A DNA stretch of 60,694 bases from NCBI GenBank assembly GCA_902793605.1, contig CADBEB010000022.1:1-60694 (forward strand), in the 5' to 3' direction. Positions 16,117 to 24,815 of this stretch are shown in pieces. Within the stretch, counting starts at the first letter, position 1. Each line of letters begins with the position of its first letter. Origin of the DNA: an uncultured Eubacteriales bacterium (GTDB lineage Bacteria; Bacillota; Clostridia; Christensenellales; Aristaeellaceae). Position numbers and translations under genes: made by a program. The notes under the pieces were generated by a model. That model was not told where the DNA came from. It did no database searches and saw only the letters and a list, made by a program, of their open reading frames with translations.

Positions 16117-17634
16117 TCAGTTTCCATACCAGGCTTCGGCATCCTTCCGGAATTGGACCATGGACGGCTCATGCAGGTAGAACATATGACCGGAGGGATA
16201 GTAGGTGAAGGACAGGTTGTCCTGCAGCTCGTCGTTCAGGAAGAGGTGGCTGTAGACCCATTCGGCCGCGAAGAACGGCGTGGCCAGGTCATAGCGGCCG
16301 CAAAGCACCCAGACCTTCATCTGTTCGTTGGCGGACATACAGTCGCGGATCATATCCTCCTGGGCGAGCGCACGGTTGTCTGAGCCGAAGGACCAGGCGC
16401 TGTTCACATCGAGGGACAGCACGTCATAAGGCTGATCGGTGCGGTAATTCAGCACCTGGGAAACATACTGGTTGAAGACACCGGAGAACGCTTCCGTGAT
16501 GCCAAGAGAGGAAGGATCGCTTGTTCCGTCGCCGAGATTTCCGTCCACCACCGGACCGGTATAGCGGCTGTCGATCCGGCCGATCATCAGTTTCCGGTCG
16601 CTGAGCAATTCAGCATTGAAATCGTCCCGCTCGACGCGGAGGTTGTGCTTCAGGACAAATTCCTTGCTGACGCCGATATAGGCGGCAATCTTTTCCGCCG
16701 CGGCTTCCCGTTCCTCCGCGCTGATCCGGCTGCCCCGGTACAGCAGGGACAGGTAGTCGCCCGCGGCATAGGCTTTCACTTCTTCGAGATAGTCATCCAG
16801 TTCCATCGCGAGGTATTTCCCGTCCGCTTTTTTATGGTACCAGGCCGCCGCCGCGAAGGAGGGCAGGAAGTTCACATACGGCAGTTCGTTGCCTGCCGTG
16901 GTTTCGATCGAGGCAAAATCGTTGATCGAGGAAACCAGCATGATGCCGTTCAGGGCAAGCTTGTGCGCGCTCCGCAGGTAATCGCACAGACCGATCGCCC
17001 GCGTGGTACCGTAGGACTCGCCCGCTACATATTTCGGGGAAGCCCACCGGCCGTAGCGGCTGGTATAAAGACGGATAAAATCGCCGACAGACTGAATATC
17101 GTTCTCATAGGTGAAGAACGTCTTTTCATCTGTTCCAGGCATCGCGCGGGAATAGCCGGTACCGACCGGGTCAATGAAGACCAGGTCCGTCAGATCCAGA
17201 ACACAGTATTTGTTCGGTTCGGTGCCGACCGGAATTTTATCGATCTTACCCTCCTCGCTCAGGGCGATCCTTTCAGGACCGAGCAGGCCCATGTGGAGCC
17301 AGAGAGACGCGCTTCCCGGTCCGCCGTTGAAGGCGAAGGTCACCGGCCGGTACGCCGGGCTCCCAGCGCTGTCCACGGTATAGGCAGTGAAGAAAACTTC
17401 ATACTGCCCGAGATCGCTCTCAAGGGCGATCGTACCTGTGGTCGCGGTATAGTCGATCTGCTTTCCGCCGATCTCAATGCTGTGCTTTGTTTCAACGAGG
17501 TTGTCCGTGAGCTCGGCCCGGGGAGCTTCGCTGTCCCCCAGCGCCGCGCAGGGCAGCAGGCAGAAAATCAGGAGCAGGGTCATGAGTTTCGCTGTGAGGC
17601 TTGCCGTTCCGGCGCCGTTCTTCATGTTCTTCAT
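16117..17634 (-). CDS. Secreted serine carboxypeptidase-like protein (peptidase S10)
   Basis: The 505-residue protein has an N-terminal signal peptide and the S10 alpha/beta-hydrolase fold: FAFNGGPGSAS (oxyanion region), DPVGTGYSR, GESYGTTR with the nucleophilic serine (~residue 200), GRYDLATPF with the aspartate and SGHMFYLHEPS with the catalytic histidine. These enzymes trim C-terminal residues from peptides outside the cell. The start is ATG 17634, or ATG 17625 (repeated MKNMKN). It is the first gene of a likely two-gene secreted-protein operon with the CotH protein. Confidence 0.92.
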   Translation of the reverse strand: MKNMKNGAGTASLTAKLMTLLLIFCLLPCAALGDSEAPRAELTDNLVETKHSIEIGGKQIDYTATTGTIALESDLGQYEVFFTAYTVDSAGSPAYRPVTFAFNGGPGSASLWLHMGLLGPERIALSEEGKIDKIPVGTEPNKYCVLDLTDLVFIDPVGTGYSRAMPGTDEKTFFTYENDIQSVGDFIRLYTSRYGRWASPKYVAGESYGTTRAIGLCDYLRSAHKLALNGIMLVSSINDFASIETTAGNELPYVNFLPSFAAAAWYHKKADGKYLAMELDDYLEEVKAYAAGDYLSLLYRGSRISAEEREAAAEKIAAYIGVSKEFVLKHNLRVERDDFNAELLSDRKLMIGRIDSRYTGPVVDGNLGDGTSDPSSLGITEAFSGVFNQYVSQVLNYRTDQPYDVLSLDVNSAWSFGSDNRALAQEDMIRDCMSANEQMKVWVLCGRYDLATPFFAAEWVYSHLFLNDELQDNLSFTYYPSGHMFYLHEPSMVQFRKDAEAWYGN

Positions 17635-17814
17635 CCTCCTTCGTGATGATCCGGCGGACGGAAAGACGGTTCTCCCGTCCGCCGAAATATGCGGGTTTTC
17701 ATTCTGCCGGCAGTATATGCCGATGATTCTGCCTGCATTTTATATCAGCTGAGGGAATGAGTCAATCGGATTCCCTGCTCCGGATCCGCCCGGCAGGCAC
17801 GAAGGATGCCCGGC

Positions 17815-18702
17815 TTACGAACCCGGCGTTTCCAGCTCGCTGACGACGGCGGAACCGATGATCATCACGGCTCCGATGATGTTCAGCAGGCTCAGCGGTT
17901 CCTGCAGGAGAATGGCGGAGAACAGCAGGGCGGAGACGGGATCGATATAGCTCAGGATCGCGACGGACTGTACGCGCAGCCCGTCCATGCTGCCGAAATA
18001 CAGGACATAGGCGATTCCGGTGTGTACGATGCCGACGACAAGAAGCAGGACGACGGTCAACGGGGTGAAGCTGCCCGGATCGACCCCGCCGGTCAGGAGC
18101 AGGTAGGGGACCATGACGAGGCCCGCTGACAGCAGCTGGATATAGGTTTTCCGCCAGGGATCCACCCCCACGATCATGTTGTTCATGATTACGACGGCGG
18201 AATAGAAGACCGCGGCCCCCAGTCCGAGCAGGACGCCCCGGAAGCTGCTGCCCTGCGTCCCGCTCCCGCCGGCTACGCCGGAGACCAGTACCATTCCCAG
18301 GATCGCAACGGCAGCGCAGGCGGCCTTTTTCGCGGTCAGCTTCTCCCGGAAGACGAGAGGAGACAGGAGCATGACGATGGTCGGCTGCATATAGTAGCAG
18401 AGCGTGGCGACGGCGACGGTCGTATGGTTGTATGCCTCGAACAGCAGGATCCAGTTGATCCCGATCAGCGCGCCGGAAACGATGAGGCACAGGAGGGTGC
18501 GGCGCGGAAGCTTCACCTCCGTTTTTCTTTTCTTCAGCCGGAGGAAGAGCAGGATGCACAGGCCGCCGAGCAGGCCGCGCGAGAAGGCCAGGAAGGCGGA
18601 GGGGACCGGGATAAAGCGCCTGAACACGCCGATCGTCCCGAAGATAAGCATGGAGGAAACAAGCATCACGAGCGACCTTCGGTCGTTGCCCCTGCCGTTC
18701 AT
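17815..18702 (-). CDS. EamA/DMT-superfamily transporter
   Basis: The 295-residue protein has ten hydrophobic helices in two repeated EamA halves (breakpoint ~residue 150), the standard drug/metabolite transporter plan. Typical stretches are GTIGVFRRF, INWILLFEAYNHTTVAVAT and the second-half opening GVLLGLGAAVFYSAVVIMNN. Members export or import metabolites such as amino acids; the substrate is not deducible. ATG 18702 lies behind GGAGGG. It is divergent from the antiporter gene. Confidence 0.9.
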   Translation of the reverse strand: MNGRGNDRRSLVMLVSSMLIFGTIGVFRRFIPVPSAFLAFSRGLLGGLCILLFLRLKKRKTEVKLPRRTLLCLIVSGALIGINWILLFEAYNHTTVAVATLCYYMQPTIVMLLSPLVFREKLTAKKAACAAVAILGMVLVSGVAGGSGTQGSSFRGVLLGLGAAVFYSAVVIMNNMIVGVDPWRKTYIQLLSAGLVMVPYLLLTGGVDPGSFTPLTVVLLLVVGIVHTGIAYVLYFGSMDGLRVQSVAILSYIDPVSALLFSAILLQEPLSLLNIIGAVMIIGSAVVSELETPGS

Positions 18703-18920
18703 ATGCCCCCTCCTTCCGGCGATTCGTTACCTCACGTATAGGGGAAAGTGCGCCGCAAGTCAAGTTTCTTTTCTGCACTGCCGGGCAGAACTGTTCTTTT
18801 TTTTGGCGCAGGCATGTTCCGGGCCTTGACAAGCGGGCGGGACGGAGACCAAAATATGATGTTATTCCGAATGAAGCGAAGAATCTTTCCAGACCGGATT
18901 CTTTGGACGGGAGATGGATT

Positions 18921-20132
18921 ATGGACGACAGCATTCGTTACCTGCTGGACCTGGCGATCCTGCTGTTTGCGGCAAAGGTGTTCTCGACGGCCGGGAAGAA
19001 GATCGGCATGCCGGAGGTGGTCGGGGAGATCCTGGCCGGCCTTCTGATCGGCGGAGCAGTATTCGGCTTCGTGCAGGAGTCGGACTTCCTGTCGAAGATG
19101 GCCGAGATCGGCGTGATCATGCTGATGTTTGAAGCCGGCCTCGGCACCAACCTGAAAGAGCTGAAGAAATCGGGCCTGAAGGCGACCCTGATCGCCTGCG
19201 CGGGCGTACTGGTCCCGATCGTGCTCGGCACGCTTCTGTTTATGGCTTTCTACGGTTTCGGCGATTTCGGCTCGCCGCAGTTCATGAAGGGCCTGTTCAT
19301 CGGCACGATCATGTCGGCGACTTCCGTCTCGATCACCGTGGCGGCTCTGAAGGAACTGGGCAAGCTCAGCGATACGGTGGGGACGACGATCGTCAGCGCC
19401 GCGATCATTGACGACGTATTGGGGATCATCGTGCTGACCCTCGTGATGGGCATGAGCGGAAAGAGCGGCGGGACCGGGGATATCGGGAACGTGCTGCTGA
19501 AGGTGGTCCTGTTCTTTGCCGGAGCCATCGGAACCGGCTTCCTGGTCTACAAGGGCATGGCCTGGCTGGATAAGCGGTATACGCATATGCGGAGGATCCC
19601 GATCATCAGCCTGTGCTACTGCTTCCTGCTGGCCTACCTGGCGGAAACCTATTTCGGGATCGCGGACATCACCGGCGCCTATGTGGCCGGTGTGATCCTC
19701 TGCAATCTCGCGGACCGCGACTATATCGAGAAACGGATCGATATCAGCTCCTACATGATCTTTGCGCCGATTTTCTTCGCTGGTATCGGGCTGAAGACCA
19801 GCTTCGGCGCGATGGATACCCGGCTGATCCTGTTCAGCGTCTGCTTTGTGATCGTCGCGCTGATCGCAAAGGTCATCGGCTGCGGCGGCTGCGCGAAGCT
19901 GCTGGGCTTCAGCAAGCGGGATTCGCTGAAGATCGGCACGGGCATGATGACCCGCGGCGAGGTTGCCCTGATCACGGCCCAGAAAGGGCTGACCGTCGGT
20001 CTGCTGACGGCGGATTTCTTTACCGCGGTGATCCTGCTGATCCTGGTATCCTCAGTGATCACGCCGGTGCTGCTGAAGAAGGTATACAGCCGGGATAAGG
20101 GAACGGGGGCAAAAGAAATACCTGCCGGCTGA
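18921..20132 (+). CDS. CPA2-type cation/proton antiporter
   Basis: The 403-residue protein has about twelve membrane helices of the KefB/NapA (CPA2) family: PEVVGEILAGLLIGG near the start, MLMFEAGLGTNLKEL, IDDVLGIIVL carrying the DD pair of ion-coupling aspartates, and GMMTRGEVALI near the end. It exchanges Na+ or K+ for protons. There is no C-terminal RCK/TrkA regulatory domain, so nucleotide gating is not expected. The start is ATG 18921 behind GGGAGA; an upstream in-frame TTG is less likely. A CCTGCCG/CGGCAGG hairpin overlaps its stop. Confidence 0.9.
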   Translation: MDDSIRYLLDLAILLFAAKVFSTAGKKIGMPEVVGEILAGLLIGGAVFGFVQESDFLSKMAEIGVIMLMFEAGLGTNLKELKKSGLKATLIACAGVLVPIVLGTLLFMAFYGFGDFGSPQFMKGLFIGTIMSATSVSITVAALKELGKLSDTVGTTIVSAAIIDDVLGIIVLTLVMGMSGKSGGTGDIGNVLLKVVLFFAGAIGTGFLVYKGMAWLDKRYTHMRRIPIISLCYCFLLAYLAETYFGIADITGAYVAGVILCNLADRDYIEKRIDISSYMIFAPIFFAGIGLKTSFGAMDTRLILFSVCFVIVALIAKVIGCGGCAKLLGFSKRDSLKIGTGMMTRGEVALITAQKGLTVGLLTADFFTAVILLILVSSVITPVLLKKVYSRDKGTGAKEIPAG

Positions 20133-20177
20133 CGGCAGGCAAGGATTCCTTACTCTGTTCAAAATGACACGGAGTGC

Positions 20178-20972
20178 TCAGGAAAGCAGCATCCGGTCGT
20201 TGACGAAGGTTTCGCCGCTGGCTTTGGCGAATTCATCCATGAGCAGCTCGATGGTGAGCTGCTTTTTTTCTTCGCCGGAGATATCCAGGATAACCCGGCC
20301 CTCATTCATCATGATCAGGCGGTTTCCGTAGCGGATCGCGTCCTTCATGTTATGGGTCACCATGAGGGTCATGAGCTGGTTTTCCTCAATGATCCGCTCC
20401 GAAAGCTCGAGGACTTTCGCGGCGGTCCGCGGATCCAGGGCGGCGGTATGCTCGTCCAGGAGGAGGAGCTTCGGCTTTCTGATCGTGGCCATCAGCAGGG
20501 TCAGGGCCTGCCGTTGGCCGCCGGAAAGGAGGCCGACTTTGGCCGTCATCCGGTTTTCCAGACCCAGGCCCAGCTCGGCGAGCAGCTCCTTATAGCGGCT
20601 CCGCTCTTCCCTGGTGATCCCGGCCTTCAGGGTCCGGCTCCGGCCACGCCGGAGGGCCAGGGCGAGATTCTCTTCGATCTGCATCGTGGCGGCCGTGCCG
20701 AGCATCGGATCCTGGAAGACCCGGCCGAGCAGGGCGGCCCGCCGGTGCTCGGACATACCGGTGACATCCGTTCCGTCGATGACGATGCTCCCGCTGTCCA
20801 CCGGCCAGACGCCGGCGATTGCGTTGAGCAGGGTGGACTTCCCGGCGCCGTTGCCGCCGATGACGGTCACGAAATCCCGGTCGTTCAGGCGGAGGCAGAC
20901 GTCGTCCAGGGCGACGCGCTCGTTGACGGTCTTTGCATTGAAGGTTTTGGTGACGTGGGAGATCTCAAGCAT
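20178..20972 (-). CDS. ABC transporter ATP-binding protein (TrpZ-like)
   Basis: The 264-residue ATPase shows Walker A (GGNGAGKST, ~residue 38), Q-loop FQDP, signature LSGGQRQAL, Walker B LLLLDEHTAALDP with an H in the D-E-H form, and switch His MVTHNM. It powers the importer formed with the permease and binding protein encoded just upstream on the same strand, and overlaps the permease gene by eight bases. The gene set matches the TrpXYZ-type family for which aromatic amino acids are a known or predicted cargo. Substrate assignment rests on that family and the leader peptide. Confidence 0.9.
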   Translation of the reverse strand: MLEISHVTKTFNAKTVNERVALDDVCLRLNDRDFVTVIGGNGAGKSTLLNAIAGVWPVDSGSIVIDGTDVTGMSEHRRAALLGRVFQDPMLGTAATMQIEENLALALRRGRSRTLKAGITREERSRYKELLAELGLGLENRMTAKVGLLSGGQRQALTLLMATIRKPKLLLLDEHTAALDPRTAAKVLELSERIIEENQLMTLMVTHNMKDAIRYGNRLIMMNEGRVILDISGEEKKQLTIELLMDEFAKASGETFVNDRMLLS

Positions 20973-21891
20973 TGGTCCGGCCTCCTTTATGCGGATGCTT
21001 CGCGGAGAAGTTCGCCTTCCAGAAGGGGATGGCCAGGAAGACCGCTACGATCAGCGCGGAAAGCAGCTTCAGCAGGTTGGTGTTCAGGCCGAGCCAGAGC
21101 ACGATCTGGATCACGATGAAGTACAGCACGGCGCCGATGGCGACCGCGAGGAGTTTCAGGGCGAAATTGCGGAACAGCTTTCCGAAGATGACCTCGCTGA
21201 TGATCACTGCGGCCAGGCCGATGACGATGGCGCCGCGCCCCATGTTGACATCCACAAAGCCCTGGTAATGAGCGAGCATCGCGGAGGACAGGGCGACGAT
21301 CCCGTTGGAGATCATAAGGCCCAGGATCTTGGTTTTCTTCGTGTTGATCCCCTGAGCGCGGCACATGGCCTCGTTTGCACCGGTCGCCCGGAGGGAACAT
21401 CCGGTCTCTGTTCCGAAGAACCAGTACAGCACGCCGATCAGCAGCGCCAGGATCACCAGGGTGATCACGATCGGGTTACTGAGGTCCACGTTGCGGACAT
21501 TCCGCTGGCTGACGATCAGCTGATATTTCGTCACGTTGATGCCCTGGTTTGCCTTGAAGTCCATGATGGCCAGGTTCAGGGAGTACAGGGACAGCTGGGT
21601 CAGGATACCGGACAGGATCGCGGGGATGCCCATCGCGGTGTGGAACAGGCCGGTCAGGAGCCCGGTGAGCATGCCCGCGACGATCGCGCAGAGCAGAGCC
21701 AGCCAGAGGTTCCAGCCGTTCAGGATTAGCATCACGCAGACGGCCCCGCCGGTGGCCATGCTGCCGTCCACGGTCAGGTCGGCCAGGTCGAGCACTTTAT
21801 AGGTGATATAAACCCCGATGGACATAATGCCCCAGATCAGCCCCTGCGCGACCGCGCCGGGCAGGGCATTCAAAAGGACTGCCAGATTCAT
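20965..21891 (-). CDS. ABC transporter permease (TrpY-like)
   Basis: The 308-residue protein has eight to nine membrane helices of the branched-chain/ABC-2 importer permease class. Features include GLIWGIMSIGVYITYKVLD near the start, the conserved DLTVDGSMATGG loop, and a cytoplasmic coupling segment GTETGCSLRATGANEAMCRA (~residue 145) that docks with the ATPase. It sits between the binding-protein and ATPase genes, 69 bases from the former. Confidence 0.9.
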   Translation of the reverse strand: MNLAVLLNALPGAVAQGLIWGIMSIGVYITYKVLDLADLTVDGSMATGGAVCVMLILNGWNLWLALLCAIVAGMLTGLLTGLFHTAMGIPAILSGILTQLSLYSLNLAIMDFKANQGINVTKYQLIVSQRNVRNVDLSNPIVITLVILALLIGVLYWFFGTETGCSLRATGANEAMCRAQGINTKKTKILGLMISNGIVALSSAMLAHYQGFVDVNMGRGAIVIGLAAVIISEVIFGKLFRNFALKLLAVAIGAVLYFIVIQIVLWLGLNTNLLKLLSALIVAVFLAIPFWKANFSAKHPHKGGRTNA

Positions 21892-21960
21892 GATTACCTC
21901 CGGAAACGGAACAGGAGGGAGACCCCGGCCGGGGCCTCCGCTCCGCTTTGTTCATTCTGC

Positions 21961-22911
21961 TTATTCGATCGCCGTGTAGCCTTCAGGGATGGTGATACCG
22001 AGCAGGCTGCACAGTTCGGCGTTGTACTCCTTGGTTACGTTCGGGGCGAAGCGGATCTGCATCGTGCTGACGTCCGCGCCGTTCACGAGCACTTCATAGG
22101 CCATCTCGCCGGTGGCATAGCCCAGGTCGTAGTAGCTGATGGACAGGGTGGCTACGCCGCAGCCCTTGCAGATGCCTTCCTCGCCGACGACGGCCGGGAT
22201 CTTTGCGGGCTCCAGCACGTTCCGGATGGCCTCGGTGCAGGAAGCGGCGGTATTGTCGGTCGGGATATAGATGACCTCGCTGCCGTCACAGGCGTTCTGG
22301 GCTACGGAAGCGACGTCATTGGAATCGGCAAAGGTGTATTCCGTGCAGGTGAGGCCCATCTCTTCCAGGTATCCTTTAATCACGTCCACCTGGTATTTGC
22401 TGTTGGGCTCGGCAGAGCAGTAGAGCAGGCCGACCTTCGTCGCGTCGGGGAACAGCTCGTGCAGCATAGCGGCCTGCTGGTCCAGGGGGGCGAGGTCGGA
22501 GGTGCCGGATACGTTGATCCCGGTGGCGCCGGACCAGTCGCTGATGTCCAGGGCGGTGGCATAGTCGGTCACGGAAGTGCCGAGGACCGGGATGCCACCG
22601 GTGGCGGCGACACCCGCCTGCAGGGCAGGGGTGGCGTTGGCCATGATCAGGCTGACGTTTTCGGAGACAAAGTTGTTCATGATGGTGGAGCAGGTGTTGG
22701 AGTCGCCGGAGGCATTCTGCTCGTCAAAGGTGACGGCGTCCCCGAGCTTCTCCGTCAGGGCATCGCGGAAGCCCTGGGTTGCCGCGTCCAGCGCGACGTG
22801 CTGGACCAGCTGGCAGATGCCGACGAGGTACGTCTGCCCTTCGGCGGAAGCCGCCCCGCACAGGCAGAGGGTGAGGATGATCGCGACCAGGACTGAAAGC
22901 GCTTTTTTCAT
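21961..22911 (-). CDS. ABC transporter substrate-binding protein (TrpX-like)
   Basis: The 316-residue exported protein has a signal peptide (cleavage near GAASA-EG) and the ABC_sub_bind fold: VGICQLVQHVALDAATQGF, DEQNASGD, the SLIMANATPALQAG loop, YIPTDNT and YYDLGYATGEMA. It captures substrate outside the cell for the adjacent TrpY/TrpZ-like proteins. No clear lipobox cysteine is visible, which is unusual for a Gram-positive binding protein and leaves its anchoring open. It is the first structural gene of the operon, behind a leader peptide and terminator. Confidence 0.9.
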   Translation of the reverse strand: MKKALSVLVAIILTLCLCGAASAEGQTYLVGICQLVQHVALDAATQGFRDALTEKLGDAVTFDEQNASGDSNTCSTIMNNFVSENVSLIMANATPALQAGVAATGGIPVLGTSVTDYATALDISDWSGATGINVSGTSDLAPLDQQAAMLHELFPDATKVGLLYCSAEPNSKYQVDVIKGYLEEMGLTCTEYTFADSNDVASVAQNACDGSEVIYIPTDNTAASCTEAIRNVLEPAKIPAVVGEEGICKGCGVATLSISYYDLGYATGEMAYEVLVNGADVSTMQIRFAPNVTKEYNAELCSLLGITIPEGYTAIE

Positions 22912-22940
22912 AATGAATTCCTCCTGTTTGATTTACTATC

Positions 22941-22974
22941 AAAAAAGGGCGTTCCTCCATCCGGAAGAACCCCC
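22941..22974 (-). terminator. Leader terminator (attenuator) of the ABC importer operon
   Basis: On the minus strand GGGGGTTCTTCC and GGAGGAACGCCC form a 12-bp stem with one mismatch and a 4-base loop, followed by six T. It lies between the leader peptide stop and the binding-protein start, so transcription must read through it to express the importer. Confidence 0.85.
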
Positions 22975-22993
22975 TTGTTGATCACGCGTTGAA

Positions 22994-23155
22994 TCAGGTC
23001 AGGTTCCAGACGGGGAACAGGCGCAGCCCGCGGCGGTAAAAGAAAAAGTGCAGCACGCTGAAAAAGCGCACTGCGCTGCTAAAGGCGAAGACCGCGGACA
23101 TATAAACGGACAGATAACGGCAGGCGGCAGACAGCATACGCTTTTCGTGCTTCAC
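22994..23155 (-). CDS. Aromatic-rich leader peptide, probable attenuation control
   Basis: A GTG at 23155 behind GAAGGGGG opens a 53-residue frame ending 19 bases before the terminator stem. It contains eight Phe, three Tyr and one Trp; residues 31-40 alone hold five Phe and one Tyr, and Trp50 is close to the stop. The minus-strand segment GGAACC over the Trp-Asn-Leu codons (23002-23007) can pair with GGTTCT of the terminator's 5' arm (22966-22971), an antiterminator that a ribosome stalled at the Phe/Tyr cluster would leave free. This is classical amino-acid attenuation logic. It could alternatively be a real small membrane protein. Confidence 0.6.
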   Translation of the reverse strand: MKHEKRMLSAACRYLSVYMSAVFAFSSAVRFFSVLHFFFYRRGLRLFPVWNLT

Positions 23156-23186
23156 TGAAAAGGCCCCCTTCCGAAATCTTGATGTG

Positions 23187-23214
23187 ATTATAGCATCGAA
23201 AAGGGACGTGTCAA
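23187..23214 (-). promoter_or_regulatory. Promoter of the ABC importer operon
   Basis: On the minus strand a perfect TTGACA (23214-23209), 16 bases, and a perfect TATAAT (23192-23187), about 30 bases before the leader peptide start. No operator palindrome is obvious, consistent with control by attenuation. Confidence 0.85.
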
Positions 23215-23249
23215 TCCGGAATGCATGCAAAAACATATCCAGAACAACG

Positions 23250-24815
23250 TCAGCGGCTGCCCCGCTTCTCCTCGTGATACTCTTTCTCGGTGTTCACATT
23301 CCAGAGGTTGTCTTTTTTCGTCTCGCCGGAAAGGATGTTCCGGACGGCTTCAAAGGATGTGCACATGCTGTGGTCGATGTTGTTGTATCGGTGCTGCCCG
23401 TTCCGGCCCACACAGAAGAGGTTCGGGATCGTATCGAGCCAGGCCCGCAGTTCTCCGATCCGGTCGTAGGTGTCAAAGTAGGCGGGGTACGCCTTTTTAA
23501 CACGCTCAACATGGGTGTCGAGCACGTCCTCTTCGCTCCGGATCAGCCCCATGGTGACCATCTCGCGCACGGCGAAGGCGGCAAAGTCCCCGTCAGTCTT
23601 CGACCACATCGCGTCGCCTTCGTTACAGAAGTATTCCAGCCCGATCCAGACGCTGTGTTCCGGATCGCTGACCATATAGGGCGACCAGTTGTTGTAAATC
23701 TGGAAGCGGCCCATCTGCACGTTCCGGTCGTGAACATAGACCCAGTTGTCCGGCACGATGCCGCCGAGCGTCGGGATCCCGGTCCCGTTCCGGAGTTCCA
23801 GTTTCCTGACCAGCACGCCGACGGTCATGTAGTCCCGGTAGGGAAGGCCGGAAGCAATTTCCCGGCAGGCATCGGGAACGTCGTTCATCCCGGCGACGAG
23901 ATCCCGGATCGGCATAGAGGAGATCACATAATCCCCGGATACGGTGATCTGCCTGCCGTCCTGCTCATAGACGAGCCCGGACAGCGTATTGCCTTCTCCC
24001 CTGATGATCCCGGTGACCCGGGCGTTCCGGAGGATCTTTCCGCCCCGGTCTTCCACCGCCTGCGCGGTGAGGTCCCACAGCTGCCCGGGGCCGAGCTTCG
24101 GATAGGCGAACTCCTCAATGAGCGAGGTCTCGACCTTGCGGTTCTTTTTGTTGAAGATTTTCCCGAAGATATCGCCGAGCACCGCCCGGATGGACAGCCC
24201 TTTCACGCGCTGGGCGCCCCACTCCGGGGAGATCTCCCGGGGGTGACGCCCCCACAGGTTCTCGGTATAGTGCTCAAAGAACATGGTGTAGAGTTTTTTT
24301 CCGAAACGGTTGATATAGAAATCCTCAAGGGATTTCTCCTCCCGCTTGAAAAAGACGGTCTTCAGGTAGCTGAAGCCGACTATGAGGGTCGTCCCGAAGC
24401 CCATGTTCCGGATCGTTTCCCATTTCAGGGAGATGGGATAATCAAAGAAACGCGCGTTGAAGAAGATCCTCGAGAGGCGGTTCCGCCGGAGCATGACCCG
24501 GTCGGTCTTCTCCGGGTCGGGTCCGCCGGAAACGGTCGTGCTCACACGGTGAAGCACGACGTCGTCGTAGGGGAGCGCGCCCTGCGTGGGGAGCATCTTC
24601 TCCCACCAGGCGTTGACCTCCGGGACCTTGGAGAAGAAACGGTGGCCGCCCATGTCCATCCGGTTTCCGTGATGGCAGACTGTGCGGGATATGCCGCCGA
24701 AAACAGCGCTCTCCTCGAAGACGATCACGTCATACGCATCCGACCGCTCCAGCAGCTCATAGGCCGCCGTCAGCCCTGCAGGGCCTGCCCCGATGATCAG
24801 TACGGTCTTTTTCAT
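23250..24815 (-). CDS. FAD-dependent amine-oxidase-like oxidoreductase
   Basis: The 521-residue protein opens with an FAD dinucleotide-binding motif ([16 protein letters not shown]) and continues with [15 protein letters not shown] and [10 protein letters not shown], the pattern of the protoporphyrinogen-oxidase/UDP-galactopyranose-mutase-like flavoproteins. A late [15 protein letters not shown] segment matches the C-terminal FAD contact. Such proteins are often found in cell-surface polysaccharide clusters. Here it overlaps by four bases the gene for a polytopic glycosyltransferase-like protein, supporting a joint role in envelope glycan synthesis. The exact reaction is unknown. Confidence 0.82.
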   Translation of the reverse strand: MKKTVLIIGAGPAGLTAAYELLERSDAYDVIVFEESAVFGGISRTVCHHGNRMDMGGHRFFSKVPEVNAWWEKMLPTQGALPYDDVVLHRVSTTVSGGPDPEKTDRVMLRRNRLSRIFFNARFFDYPISLKWETIRNMGFGTTLIVGFSYLKTVFFKREEKSLEDFYINRFGKKLYTMFFEHYTENLWGRHPREISPEWGAQRVKGLSIRAVLGDIFGKIFNKKNRKVETSLIEEFAYPKLGPGQLWDLTAQAVEDRGGKILRNARVTGIIRGEGNTLSGLVYEQDGRQITVSGDYVISSMPIRDLVAGMNDVPDACREIASGLPYRDYMTVGVLVRKLELRNGTGIPTLGGIVPDNWVYVHDRNVQMGRFQIYNNWSPYMVSDPEHSVWIGLEYFCNEGDAMWSKTDGDFAAFAVREMVTMGLIRSEEDVLDTHVERVKKAYPAYFDTYDRIGELRAWLDTIPNLFCVGRNGQHRYNNIDHSMCTSFEAVRNILSGETKKDNLWNVNTEKEYHEEKRGSR

